In this document: positions 25,237-34,039 of the stretch, in pieces
How the letters are laid out: each line of letters begins with the position of its first letter
Numbering within the stretch: the first letter of the stretch is position 1
DNA from: JAIEPM01 sp964546815
GTDB lineage: Bacteria; Cyanobacteriota; Vampirovibrionia; Obscuribacterales; Obscuribacteraceae
Direction: 5' to 3'
Length of the DNA: 64,000 nucleotides
Assembly: GCA_964546815.1 (NCBI GenBank)
Contig: CAZJLR010000028.1
Location: forward strand, 15,173-79,172
Made by a program: the position numbers and the translations under genes
The notes under the pieces: generated by a model
What the model was told of the DNA's origin: nothing
Databases searched by the model: none
The model's input: only the letters and a program-made list of their open reading frames with translations

Positions 25237-27360
25237 ATGAATATTACTTTGTGCTGGTCTTTGATTCTGGCTGTATTAGCAGCGCAGGCAGGCTTTTCTT
25301 TCAAATATCCTGTGACTAAAACAGATAATACAGTTGATACTTATCACGGTGTCAAGGTGCCAGATCCATATCGCTGGCTTGAAAATAATGAGTCTCCAGA
25401 AACAAAAGAATGGATTGAGGCTGAAAACAAGCTTACTTTCGGCTATCTCAATTCTTTGAATTCACGTGCAGAATTCAAAAAGCGCCTCACAGAATTGTGG
25501 GATTTCGACAAGTTTGGCGTGCCGAGCCATCGTGGAAAGCGCTATTTTTTCACCAAATTGACTGGCTTGCAAAATCAATCTGTCCTTTATGTGGCAGATC
25601 GCCCCTACGACAAAGATGCACGAGTACTTTTAGACCCAAACAAGCTCAGCGTTGACGGCACAAGCTCACTTGCCGGATATTCAATGAGCGACGACGGCAA
25701 ACTGCTTGCCTACGGTATTTCTAAGGCAGGCTCTGACTGGAATGAGTGGAAAATCAAAGATGTTGATAGCGGAAATGATTTAAGCGACAAGTTAGAGTGG
25801 ATAAAATTTGCCAGTTGCGAATTTACCAAGGATGGAAAGGGGCTTTATTACAGCCGTTATCCAGCCCCGGAAAACGAGCTGAAAGATTCTAACTACTACA
25901 ATAAGGTTTATTTTCACAAGATAGGCACTGCTCAAAGCGCAGACCAGCTGATTTTGGAAAATCCCAAAGAGAAAGAATGGGAGTTTTCTGCAGAAATTAC
26001 TGAAGACGGACACTACATGGTGGTGACTGTTTCTAAAAACACAAATCCCGAAAATCTTGTTTACTACAAAGATTTGACCAAGCCAGACAGCCCCATAGTT
26101 CACCTTATCGACACCTGGGGAACACAATATAGTTTCATTGATAATGAAGGGTCTGTCTTTCTTTTCCAGACTAACCTGAAAGCTCCTCACGGCCGCATTA
26201 TAGCCGTCGACACTAAAAATCCCGAGCCGGCAAACTGGAAAGAAATAGTTGCAGAAAAAAGCGAAATCTTGCGTTCTACCAATGCAGTAGACAATTCGCT
26301 TGTCTGCTTGTATTTGAAAGATGCCCACGCAGAATTGAAACTTTTTGGACGTGATGGCAAAGATGCCGGAAACATAGAACTGCCAGGCATTGGCGCTGTA
26401 AATTCAGTAAGCGGAAAGCGCGCAGACAAAGAAGCTTATTTCTCATTTGCAAGTTTTTCGACACCAACAACGATTTACAAATACGATTTCAGTGCTGATG
26501 CTGCTAAGCGGACATCGCTGGTAGTAAGACCTACGGTTGCTTACAATCCTGATGATTACGTCACCCAGCAGGTGTTCTACCAGAGCAAAGACGGCACCAA
26601 AGTGCCGATGTTTGTTGTGGCTAAGAAAGGTCTGGAACTCAAATCTAAGCCATATCCTACATTCCTCTATGCCTATGGTGGCTTCAATATACCGATGTTG
26701 CCTCGTTTTAGCCCGGGTATTGTAGCCTGGTTGGAAAAGGGCGGCATATTCGCGCAGGCTAACATACGCGGTGGTGGAGAGTATGGTGATGACTGGCATA
26801 CAGCCGGTATGAAAGAGAAAAAGCAAAATGTTTTCAATGATTTCATCGCTGCAGCTGAGTGGTTAATCGACAATCACTACACCGAAAAAGAAATGCTTGC
26901 TGTAAACGGCGGCAGTAATGGCGGGCTTTTGATTGGTGCGGTGGAAACTCAAAGACCTGATTTGTACGCAGTTGCAATTCCGGAAGTTGGTGTTTTGGAC
27001 ATGCTGCGCTATCACAAATTTACGATTGGACACGCCTGGATGGGCGAGTATGGCTCATCAGACGAAGAGTCTGAATTGAAATATTTGATGGCTTACTCTC
27101 CTTTGCATAATGTTCATGCAGGAACAAAATACCCAGCGACTTTGATTATTACCGGCGATCATGACGACCGCGTATTCCCCGGTCATAGTTTCAAATTTGC
27201 TGCTTCGCTGCAGGCTGCACAACCGGCAACTGCGCCTCCAGTTTTGATTCGCATCGAAACTCGCACTGGGCACGGCGCGGGCAAGCCTACTTCGAAAATT
27301 ATCGAAGAAAGCGCAGACAAATATGCCTTTGCCTGGGAAGGGACGCAGCCTAAACACTAG
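25237..27360 (+). CDS. Prolyl oligopeptidase (S9A), probably exported
   Basis: This 707-residue serine peptidase cleaves after Pro in short peptides. An N-terminal hydrophobic stretch (LCWSLILAVLAAQAGFSF) looks like a signal peptide. The opening DTYHGVKVPDPYRWLENNES is typical of S9A. A seven-bladed propeller region spans about 70-420. The catalytic alpha/beta-hydrolase domain has GGSNGGLL (Ser560), HDDRVFPGH (Asp643 likely) and GHGAGKP (His679). The length matches the family. The ATG has AAGGGG eight bases upstream. It ends one base before the convergent glycosyltransferase stop. Confidence 0.95.
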   Translation: MNITLCWSLILAVLAAQAGFSFKYPVTKTDNTVDTYHGVKVPDPYRWLENNESPETKEWIEAENKLTFGYLNSLNSRAEFKKRLTELWDFDKFGVPSHRGKRYFFTKLTGLQNQSVLYVADRPYDKDARVLLDPNKLSVDGTSSLAGYSMSDDGKLLAYGISKAGSDWNEWKIKDVDSGNDLSDKLEWIKFASCEFTKDGKGLYYSRYPAPENELKDSNYYNKVYFHKIGTAQSADQLILENPKEKEWEFSAEITEDGHYMVVTVSKNTNPENLVYYKDLTKPDSPIVHLIDTWGTQYSFIDNEGSVFLFQTNLKAPHGRIIAVDTKNPEPANWKEIVAEKSEILRSTNAVDNSLVCLYLKDAHAELKLFGRDGKDAGNIELPGIGAVNSVSGKRADKEAYFSFASFSTPTTIYKYDFSADAAKRTSLVVRPTVAYNPDDYVTQQVFYQSKDGTKVPMFVVAKKGLELKSKPYPTFLYAYGGFNIPMLPRFSPGIVAWLEKGGIFAQANIRGGGEYGDDWHTAGMKEKKQNVFNDFIAAAEWLIDNHYTEKEMLAVNGGSNGGLLIGAVETQRPDLYAVAIPEVGVLDMLRYHKFTIGHAWMGEYGSSDEESELKYLMAYSPLHNVHAGTKYPATLIITGDHDDRVFPGHSFKFAASLQAAQPATAPPVLIRIETRTGHGAGKPTSKIIEESADKYAFAWEGTQPKH

Positions 27361-27361
27361 G

Positions 27362-28561
27362 CTAGGACTGGCTTAAAAGCTGGTCGATCAGTCTTGCTGC
27401 TTCTGAGGCGCCGTCGTTTTTCTTGTAAGAACGCTGAACTTTTTCAGTCGTCTCTTTAATGCGCGGTGATTCTAAGATAGTTTGAATTGTTTGCCAGTAC
27501 AAGTCAGGGTCAAGCTTTGACAGGTTTTTGCACTGCCCGACGCCGCAGCGTTCGATGAAATGAGCCTGGTAGTCCTGGTCATCATAGAAAGGTGTGACAA
27601 GCATCGGCACGCCCATGCTTAGCGCTTCCATAACAGATGTAGCGCCGCCGTGAGTTATGAATGCTCTCACTGCGGGCATCAGAGCTAATTGCGGTGCTTC
27701 TTCTACGAGTATGACATTTTGGGGAATATATTCCAGCCTGAGGCTGCTGGTAAGCTCGCTAGAAGCGCATACTAGCTGCACTTCGCGGTCTTTCACTGCG
27801 CTGAGCAGCGCTCTCATTATTCCTGGTTGATAGAATGTTTGTGTTCCCAACCACACGTAAATCAGAGGAACTTTGTCGTAGATGTTTTTCCAGGGAAAGT
27901 CGCATTCATCGCCTCTTTCGCCTATTGGTAATGATGGACCAACTCTTTTTACATCATCAACTTTGCCCTTAGTTCCAATTAGAGCGTCGGTGGTAAAACA
28001 AAGGTTTAGGTATGGTGAAATGCAGTCTGTATGCCGAAAATTGGCTATAACTCCGAATGAACTAAATACAGCATCGCGGTCTTTGGAAAACCATTTCACT
28101 GTTTCGCATAATTCGCTATCTATGCGGTCTGGGCTCACCATGGTCAGTGACGGTGTCATTGCAGCCCAGGGGAGCTTTTCCATCTCGGCGACAATTGGTC
28201 CCTCATAAACTTTTGGGTCGACTACAAAAATGTCTGGCTTAAAATCTCTGGCTACTTTTCGTAGTGGTTCAACTTGTGCCGGCACACGATCTACGTAAAT
28301 CGTCTTCAACGAAAAGCGAGCCCACTCTGGGTTTTTGATGTTTTCCGCAAAATATTTGGCACGGTTTGATGTTATTGGAGGCGTTGTTTCAGACTTTGCC
28401 GAGTAAAAATTGTCGAAGCCGGCTCGCCTTACCTGATCTGAAATATTGTAATAAGAGTAAAAAGCAACATTGTGTCCCAGTTGCTGAAGCCTAGCAGCTG
28501 GGCCAATACAGGCATTGAGTCGTCCTTTTTCGGAGCTGACTACAAAAAGTATGCGACTCAT
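27362..28561 (-). CDS. UDP-glycosyltransferase-like protein (GT1/MGT type)
   Basis: This 399-residue GT-B enzyme starts MSRILFVVSSEKGRLNACIG. It has the nucleotide-sugar region near the C-terminus: VEEAPQLALMPAVRAFITHGGATSVMEAL, followed by GVPMLVTPFYDDQDYQA. These match the HGG.ns..EaL and D/E-Q positions of glucuronosyl/macrolide-type transferases. The acceptor is unknown; lipids or secondary metabolites are common for the family. The ATG at 28561 has GGGGCAAAG just upstream. A longer frame to 28633 lacks such a signal. It is convergent with prolyl oligopeptidase. Confidence 0.88.
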   Translation of the reverse strand: MSRILFVVSSEKGRLNACIGPAARLQQLGHNVAFYSYYNISDQVRRAGFDNFYSAKSETTPPITSNRAKYFAENIKNPEWARFSLKTIYVDRVPAQVEPLRKVARDFKPDIFVVDPKVYEGPIVAEMEKLPWAAMTPSLTMVSPDRIDSELCETVKWFSKDRDAVFSSFGVIANFRHTDCISPYLNLCFTTDALIGTKGKVDDVKRVGPSLPIGERGDECDFPWKNIYDKVPLIYVWLGTQTFYQPGIMRALLSAVKDREVQLVCASSELTSSLRLEYIPQNVILVEEAPQLALMPAVRAFITHGGATSVMEALSMGVPMLVTPFYDDQDYQAHFIERCGVGQCKNLSKLDPDLYWQTIQTILESPRIKETTEKVQRSYKKNDGASEAARLIDQLLSQS

Positions 28562-28685
28562 CTTTGCCCCAGTCGAAATCCACCTCACAGTATACAGCCG
28601 CTTGAAAATATTGCTGTCTGCTTTGCCCAACATGTGATCTGTTGTGACCTGCAGTTGTCCTGTGCAGGGTCACTGTTCATCAGCC

Positions 28686-28895
28686 TCAGGTGGCGTTTTT
28701 AGTCGCTACGTTAAGTCTGTCTAGTTGGGTAATCATGCTGTTTGCAGATTGAGAGATTGCAAACGAGAGACTACCCTGTGAAAAACCAAAAACTGTGGCT
28801 ATGAGCAAGCATGTGAAAGCCAGTACACAGGCATATTCCGATATGCCCTGGCCTTCTTCTTCCTGAATGAATTGTTTTAGTAATTTTGCAATCAT
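28686..28895 (-). CDS. Flp/Fap-type type IVb pilin
   Basis: This 69-residue protein has the short basic leader MIAKLLKQFIQEEEGQG followed by ISEYACVLAFTCLLIATVFG. The G-x-x-E-Y context with a hydrophobic helix is the class of Flp prepilins, which are processed by a TadV/PilD-type peptidase and assembled by the Tad machinery. No Tad assembly gene is adjacent; a TadG-like gene lies at 45748. The ATG at 28895 has GAGAG at six bases. It ends with a short polar tail. Confidence 0.82.
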   Translation of the reverse strand: MIAKLLKQFIQEEEGQGISEYACVLAFTCLLIATVFGFSQGSLSFAISQSANSMITQLDRLNVATKNAT

Positions 28896-29147
28896 GTTGA
28901 TCTCTCTTTCGCCTGAAAGTGGCGAGCTAAAAAAGCGTGTAAATTGACCCAGTGCAAATGGGTCAATGCGAAGCTTGGATAAGCAGTCGCGCAATTGTGA
29001 CTGCATCACCATCTATGACATTCTGGTTCACTTTGGCATAGTGAACCGAAGATGCTTTTTGTTTTAGTAATCGGTCGCGGCAGCAAAAATATTGCTACCA
29101 AATTCAGCATATAGATTGCCTGTCCAACATGTATATTGGAAAGCTAT

Positions 29148-29900
29148 TTATGTTTTTTCGTAGTCAAATTCTTCGGCTATCCATTCATCAAGCTCAACTT
29201 CAAGTTGAGGAATTTGATCGATGTCGATTAGCCCGCGTTTTAGCCCTTCAAGAACAAGTCTTGTACGGGGGTTGTAGACTTCCATTCCAGCGCTTTCTTT
29301 TAGGAAAACGTCTTCGCCTTTGAATAATTTGGCCGATAGCATGGCAAGTCTATTTTGCACACCGCGAACGCTGATATGGCGACGGTAGGCGATTGCTTTA
29401 TCTGTTAGACCCAGTGCGATGTCCAGCAAAGTTTCGTATTCAACATCTGAAAGTGAACCGTCTTTGCTTTGAAGTCTTGTTTGCACTCCGCGAACAATCG
29501 GATCGATGTATGGGTTGTCGTGAACCATGATCGACGTCAGTGCATAGAGAAGTTTTTCATCGGCTTCGCTTTTCAGCGCATATCCGTGAATAGCTTCATC
29601 GGGCACAATTTTGCCCAGCTCGCGGATATAAGCTTCTTTGTGAAACTGCGACCAGAACAAAATTTTAGTGCGAGGATGCTCGCTCCAGATTTGTTGTGCA
29701 GCTTTGATGCCTGTCATTTCAGGCATCACTATATCCATAACCACCATGTCCGGCTTAAATGTTCTGAAAAGCTTGAGGCCTTCGGCGCCATTTGGCGCCT
29801 CCATCACATCAAGGTCACTGGTGACTTTTTCTTTCACCAACCTGATGATGTGCTGTCTCAACGCTGATAAATCATCTACAACCAGTAGTTTAGTCGTCAC
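29148..29900 (-). CDS. NarL/LuxR-type response regulator
   Basis: This 250-residue protein has a receiver domain (LLVVDDLSAL, phospho-acceptor Asp in VVMDIVMPEMTG near residue 56, Lys in YALKSEADEK). A helix-turn-helix of the LuxR type follows (LSDVEYETLLDIALGLTDKAIAYRRHIS, about 150-178). About 60 further acidic residues follow the HTH, which is longer than usual. The start is a GTG at 29900 that overlaps the kinase stop by 11 bases, so the two are translationally coupled. It most likely acts as the transcription factor for that kinase. Confidence 0.92.
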   Translation of the reverse strand: MTTKLLVVDDLSALRQHIIRLVKEKVTSDLDVMEAPNGAEGLKLFRTFKPDMVVMDIVMPEMTGIKAAQQIWSEHPRTKILFWSQFHKEAYIRELGKIVPDEAIHGYALKSEADEKLLYALTSIMVHDNPYIDPIVRGVQTRLQSKDGSLSDVEYETLLDIALGLTDKAIAYRRHISVRGVQNRLAMLSAKLFKGEDVFLKESAGMEVYNPRTRLVLEGLKRGLIDIDQIPQLEVELDEWIAEEFDYEKT

Positions 29901-31038
29901 TCTGCACCGCCTGTCTGCCAGCCAAATCTAAACGTATCTCTACTTTCGTACCCTTGTCATTGTCACCTTGTTTCCACGCTATTGTTGCACCGATGAGGTC
30001 TGCTCTCAAGCGCATGTATTTCAATCCGCGAGAATCTTGTCGAGTTCTTGCAGGATCCAACCCCTTGCCATCATCGTTAATCATGATTGATAAGCAGCCA
30101 TCAAGCTTGTCAATTGTTACTCGAACAACGCTTGCATTGGCGTGTTTACAGACGTTTGTGATTGATTCTTGCACCAGACGATACACCAGCGATTGCTCAA
30201 CAATTGACAAGCCTTTAAGTTCATCAGAATCTATTTTGCTGCGAAATCTAACTTTGAAACCAGAGCGATCTCCACCTTTTCTCAAACAATCTTCTATGGC
30301 TGCAACAAGGCCCAAATGCTCAAGAACCGAAGGACATAGGCTTTCCATGACTTCGCGGATTTCGTGCATAACTTTGCTTGACAGAGCACGAACCTTGTCA
30401 AGTGATTCTGTGTCGTTAGAATTGGCGACATAATTTTCAAATCTACCAACCATTTGCTTCATATCATTGAGCACCTGGTCATGAAGGTCGGCTGCCAGCA
30501 TGCGTCGCTCAACCTCGTCTTGCTTGACCAGGCTCAGTCGAGTTTCTTGCAGTTCTTTGTTGCGAATTTTCAGCTCGTAATAGCGTGATTCGCTTTCTCT
30601 TCGGGCCAGTTCAATTTGTCTCAATGCGGCGCCTGAGAAGCAGCCAACTAAGATACTCAGTGAATAGCCCAATGGATGGCCCAGTAGACCGAAAAACTGC
30701 CATAGTGCCCATTGGTAGAAAAGGCTCATGACGAAAAGCTGCACGCTGACTATTATTCGAGCAAAAGCAGCAAGTTTGAATCCGGCCCAGGTAGACGCAC
30801 TGGCAAAAAGTAAGAATCCTGCGGCTGTGGCAACTTTGGCATTAAGTGTCAGATAGTTGAGACTGTGCGAATCGACTTTGATGTCACTATTGCCGAACGC
30901 TTTTATCAGCCTTTGAAAAACGTCAGTCTCAAAAGGCTCAACCTGTTTAACCATCAACCAGACGATCAAAGCAATGAAAAAAGACGCTAGAAGTGCCGTC
31001 AAAACAGGCTTTTTCATAAAAGAGTCGCCCGCGCTCAT
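29890..31038 (-). CDS. NarX/DegS-type sensor histidine kinase
   Basis: This 382-residue kinase has several hydrophobic segments in its first 150 residues, consistent with a membrane sensor. A coiled coil leads to the HisKA_3 motif (ERRMLAADLHDQVLNDMKQM). A HATPase with LVQESITNVCKHANAS, NDDGKGLDP and GLKYMRLRADLIGA follows. The family pairs with LuxR-type regulators, exactly as encoded here. The ATG at 31038 is chosen, with GGGAG 11 bases upstream. A TTG at 31059 and an ATG at 31017 are alternatives. It is divergent from the FHA protein, and the signal sensed is unknown. Confidence 0.9.
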   Translation of the reverse strand: MSAGDSFMKKPVLTALLASFFIALIVWLMVKQVEPFETDVFQRLIKAFGNSDIKVDSHSLNYLTLNAKVATAAGFLLFASASTWAGFKLAAFARIIVSVQLFVMSLFYQWALWQFFGLLGHPLGYSLSILVGCFSGAALRQIELARRESESRYYELKIRNKELQETRLSLVKQDEVERRMLAADLHDQVLNDMKQMVGRFENYVANSNDTESLDKVRALSSKVMHEIREVMESLCPSVLEHLGLVAAIEDCLRKGGDRSGFKVRFRSKIDSDELKGLSIVEQSLVYRLVQESITNVCKHANASVVRVTIDKLDGCLSIMINDDGKGLDPARTRQDSRGLKYMRLRADLIGATIAWKQGDNDKGTKVEIRLDLAGRQAVQSDD

Positions 31039-31184
31039 GTGTTTTGCTGCTCCCTGCAAGCGATTTGCTCCTTACTGCATAATTCCACAGTTGGGCACGG
31101 TGTAAATATCCATTTCACCCCAATCTTAAAAAGATTATTCTTGACATCACAAGGGGTTGCTGGGGAAGGCTTGAAAATACTTAC

Positions 31185-31190
31185 TATAAG
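31185..31190 (+). promoter_or_regulatory. Possible -10 of the FHA gene
   Basis: TATAAG would start transcription near 31197. That leaves a leader of about 21 bases with AGGAAGG before the ATG at 31218. Confidence 0.35.
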
Positions 31191-31217
31191 GGCTTTTTGA
31201 ATGCCCAGGAAGGTTTC

Positions 31218-31613
31218 ATGTGGAATGAAGCAGGCAACAGCATTGCAGTTCTGGTCGATAGAAGAACCGGACAAGAATTCAATATCAGCCGCTATTCGGT
31301 GTCTATTGGACGTGAAATCGGTAATGACATTGTTGTAACTACAGACAAAACGATTTCAAGACAACACGCGCTTATCCAGTACATCAACGGCAAGTTTCAT
31401 GTACAAGATCTTTCCAGCAAGAATGGTACAAGGCTCAATGGTGGGCTTGTAGGTGCCATGACAGAGATCAAATCAGGCGATGAAGTGGCATGCGGGCTAA
31501 CGCAGTTTATATTCATGCTCAAACCAGAAAACCGGGTTGGAGAACCAATTCGTGCTGTTATCACCGAAGGCTTGCCTGATTCAATTGCGAAAAGAAGTGC
31601 TCTGAGCAAATAG
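31218..31613 (+). CDS. FHA-domain protein
   Basis: This 131-residue protein is essentially one forkhead-associated domain that binds phosphothreonine peptides. Landmarks are YSVSIGREIGNDIVV, TISRQHALI and LSSKNGTRLNG, covering the conserved GR, SRxH and NG residues. The ATG at 31218 has AGGAAGG at five bases; a TTG at 31197 would add seven residues. The partner could be substrates of a Ser/Thr kinase such as that at 11964, which is an inference. A terminator follows. Confidence 0.93.
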   Translation: MWNEAGNSIAVLVDRRTGQEFNISRYSVSIGREIGNDIVVTTDKTISRQHALIQYINGKFHVQDLSSKNGTRLNGGLVGAMTEIKSGDEVACGLTQFIFMLKPENRVGEPIRAVITEGLPDSIAKRSALSK

Positions 31614-31663
31614 AGCCGTACTTGCACTGAAAGATACCAGTGTTGTCAGTATGTCGAGATTGC

Positions 31664-31713
31664 GCAGCTGCGAGAATCTACCTGATTCAAAAGCAGCTGC
31701 CTTTTTGTTTTTG
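31664..31713 (+). terminator. Terminator of the FHA gene
   Basis: Two GCAGCTGC copies, each self-complementary, are 21 bases apart and can pair as a stem. They are followed by CTTTTTGTTTTTG. Confidence 0.75.
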
Positions 31714-32222
31714 ATATTGCATCTAACACGTAGTCTTGACTATCTTTGCAAGGCATTCATTTCTCAATTCCCCTCAAAGACCCAAACGCCCAAAAGCCAA
31801 TAAATATCTAGCAAATCAAGCTTTTCTTTCACGATTCGGTCGTCGAAGATTGCGCTAACTTGCAAGATAGCTGAGATGCGATTAAGACATGAATGCGGTG
31901 AATTGCTGATTCCATGAGGTGTTTCTGGTTAATCTGGAATCCCCTCCTCTTTTCACTTCCGAGCTTGCAGCAAACACACAAGAACAACGCTTTCAGCAAC
32001 TAGTTCAGTCACTTTTCAGATAAGCGTGTGCTTGCCTGCTTGCTCGTTTCTAGTTTTCAGCAAACGTGGATTCATCCATCGTTTGTCGCAGTATTTGCAT
32101 TCCACGGCGCCTTTCAGTCGAAGAACCAGTGGTTCTTGCTTTGCAGCTTTTCGCTCGAAGTATCGATGTCTGGCGCCGTACAACCTCAAAACGTGCAACC
32201 ACGGTTGCAACTGGAGAATCTT
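31714..32222. other. Gene-free stretch upstream of the lipoprotein gene
   Basis: About 500 bases without a convincing gene. It must hold the lipoprotein promoter. The frame of the lipoprotein is open for a further 65 codons upstream but lacks a start with a Shine-Dalgarno. Confidence 0.5.
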
Positions 32223-32858
32223 ATGAAGAACTTCAAAACCGCAGTGTTTGGCATCATCTGTGCGGTTCTCATGCTCAGCCTCGGTGGCTGCAAATGGGGC
32301 AAGGATGATGACAGCAAGAAACCGACTCCCGCCACCGGGTACGAAATCACTTCGTACGTCGAAGGCAAGGCAGTTCGCAACGTCACCGCCGAAAGCTACA
32401 CCGCCAACGGCAACTCGGTCGCCTACCACCTGGCGAAGAAGGACAAGGACGGCAACGATACCGGCAGCTTCGAAGGCACCTGGGTCGTGAAGCACAACTC
32501 CTGGAAGCCCGTCAAAGGCGACGGTCGCTATCAGGCAACTCTCTACAGCGGCAAGGTCGCTGTCGGAACCTGGTCTGTGCACAACTTCAGCACCGACGCG
32601 CAGTCTGTTCTGCTCTTCCCTGCCGACGGCAGCGAAGTTTTGCGGGTCAGCGGCACTGTCGTGATCACTGAGGTCAAGGCAGGTCGCAGTGACGCCGCCA
32701 CCGCGCGCGTGACTGCGTCCAGCGGCGACAATGTTGTCTACAGCAAGGACGTAAGCTGGACCAAGGTCCTGGGATTCCACCTGGAAGCTCAGCCCTCCGA
32801 CGGCAGCGGCTACGTCTACATCTGGGGCAACTTCAAGTCCGAGAAACTGACCAAGTAA
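32223..32858 (+). CDS. Lipoprotein of unknown function
   Basis: This 211-residue protein has a type II signal peptide: MKNFKTAVFG, a hydrophobic stretch and the lipobox LGGC (Cys at about residue 21). A Lys/Asp-rich spacer follows. The mature part is beta-rich with many Gly, Asp, Ser and Tyr residues (GSFEGTWVVKHNSWKPVKGD, YKDVSWTKVLG-like). No family is recognised. The ATG has GGAG at seven bases. G/C-ending codons and a strong terminator point to high expression. The opposite strand is open over the gene because of this codon bias. Confidence 0.82.
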   Translation: MKNFKTAVFGIICAVLMLSLGGCKWGKDDDSKKPTPATGYEITSYVEGKAVRNVTAESYTANGNSVAYHLAKKDKDGNDTGSFEGTWVVKHNSWKPVKGDGRYQATLYSGKVAVGTWSVHNFSTDAQSVLLFPADGSEVLRVSGTVVITEVKAGRSDAATARVTASSGDNVVYSKDVSWTKVLGFHLEAQPSDGSGYVYIWGNFKSEKLTK

Positions 32859-32887
32859 CTCGGTCTGGTCGCTGTAGTTAAAAGGGG

Positions 32888-32926
32888 GCAGATTGTGTCA
32901 TTCGACACAATCTGCTTCTCTTTTTT
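32888..32926 (+). terminator. Strong intrinsic terminator of the lipoprotein gene
   Basis: A perfect 12-bp stem GCAGATTGTGTC with a four-base loop is followed by TTCTCTTTTTT. Confidence 0.92.
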
Positions 32927-32997
32927 CGCTTCCTCTAGTCAGCCAGATAGTAGGCCCTGTATTTTGCGTAAGTATTCGGCACAGGTGTAGACGCCAT

Positions 32998-33209
32998 GGA
33001 TACTGCTGGCGAACTCGAATGTTTAGCGAAGCCGGCACAATATGGACTCTAGCTTGAAGGGCGGCAGCCCTGGGGGCGCAGGCTTCCAGCCTGCTTCGGG
33101 AAGCTATTGGCGAAGAAGCAGGCAAGGATGCCTGCGCCCCCAGGTGGAACGCTCTTAGCTCATATCATCGAACTTGATTCGGCTCCATTTTAGTTCGCCA
33201 GCAGTATCC
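32998..33209. mobile_element. MITE-like element with perfect 18-bp terminal inverted repeats
   Basis: The 212-bp element starts GGATACTGCTGGCGAACT and ends with the exact reverse complement. It contains a large inner hairpin (33069-33144). It has no gene. The left flank GACGCCAT and the right flank GGCGTCGCCCCTAC are the two halves of the REP core seen at 59883 and 62313. A second copy of its first 37 bases is found at 63964-64000, also next to a REP half. Mobility is inferred from the ends and the target, since no transposase is present. Confidence 0.75.
33069..33144. repeat. Long inner hairpin of the MITE-like element
   Basis: CCTGGGGGCGCAGGC and GCCTGCGCCCCCAGG form the outer stem. A second pairing inside (CAGCCTGCTTC with GAAGCAGGC) extends it. 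It could be an independent palindromic repeat nested in the element. Confidence 0.7.
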
Positions 33210-33550
33210 CAGGCGTCGCCCCTACTGGCCGGTAGGCGGCGTCAAGGATGGGTCCGATCGGTTCCTGCTGCCTTAGCGCCAGCTTCGCGTGTTGTGGACC
33301 GATGGGAATGCACCATTACATTGCGAATTCGCGCTCTGCAGCTATTGCTCGCGCTCCACATCAACTGCTTATGCTCAAGGCATCAGCCTTACGCCTTTAC
33401 AGACAAAAAAACGCAGGAACACAGCAGAAAACTCGCATTTGAAAAACTATTTTGCCGGCAAGTAGCCGACAGAGTTGTTTTCGACTGTTTTTCTGCGTTC
33501 TGTGCTGGCACTGGTTGATCTGCTGTGATTCGAAATAAGGAGAAATAGCA
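33210..33550. other. Gene-free stretch before the small acidic protein
   Basis: It begins with the right half of the REP core (GGCGTCGCCCCTAC) and then shows no gene. The promoter of the small acidic protein gene should lie near its end. Confidence 0.5.
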
Positions 33551-33820
33551 ATGAACCAGAATAACAATAATGGGCTTGGAGATTACTTGATTGCTGAATT
33601 AAACGCGCAGCTGAAAGCACAAAGAGTGGTTTCAGATAAGCTAAATGAAGAGCTGAAGGAATGCGTCGGCAAGTTTAAAATCGAAAGCGTGGAAGCTGAC
33701 GAAAGCGAAGACTGCTCTGTGCCGCCGGCGGACGCTACTCCGCATGTGCCGCAGAATTATCGATTTGAGAACAAAGGAGACTATCCCGATTATCCGGGTG
33801 GCTTTTTCTATTACCTCTAG
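33551..33820 (+). CDS. Small acidic hydrophilic protein of unknown function
   Basis: This 89-residue protein begins MNQNNNNGLGDYLIAELNAQ. It has a short helical segment (about 10-45) and then an acidic, Pro-rich tail ending YPDYPGGFFYYL. No signal peptide or membrane helix is present. The ATG has AGGAG at eight bases. A perfect palindrome and a series of T-runs follow as terminator. These signals support a real gene, though the family is not recognised. Confidence 0.7.
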   Translation: MNQNNNNGLGDYLIAELNAQLKAQRVVSDKLNEELKECVGKFKIESVEADESEDCSVPPADATPHVPQNYRFENKGDYPDYPGGFFYYL

Positions 33821-33856
33821 AAAGCTTGCTCGGAACCCCCTGTTTCAGAAGGTCGT

Positions 33857-33876
33857 GGCGCTGGAATTCCAGCGCC
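33857..33876 (+). terminator. Perfect 20-bp palindrome with a multi-T tail
   Basis: GGCGCTGGAATTCCAGCGCC is followed by ATTTTGACCTTTTT and further T-runs up to GACTTTTAAAAG at 33912-33923. It serves as terminator of the small acidic protein gene. It could also be a dispersed palindromic repeat. Confidence 0.7.
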
Positions 33877-33954
33877 ATTTTGACCTTTTTCTGGTCTTTT
33901 TTGAGCTTTTTTGACTTTTAAAAGGCCAAAAAGGCGAAAAAAGGCCAAAAAAAA

Positions 33955-34009
33955 AACGAGAATAGAGAGCGGTGCTGGCAATGTGCCGCCGCTCTCTATC
34001 TCGTTTTTT
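33955..34009. terminator. Bidirectional terminator between convergent genes
   Basis: AACGAGAATAGAGAGCGG pairs with CCGCTCTCTATCTCGTT, loop 16 bases. T-runs follow on both strands. On the minus strand the tail runs through four spaced T-runs down to 33917. Confidence 0.88.
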
Positions 34010-34039
34010 GTTCGGAAACCGTTCCCAAACAACGGTGGT

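Noticed and set aside
32016..32780. 254-residue open frame on the minus strand
   Set aside because: It is antisense to the lipoprotein gene, which has a lipobox, Shine-Dalgarno and terminator.
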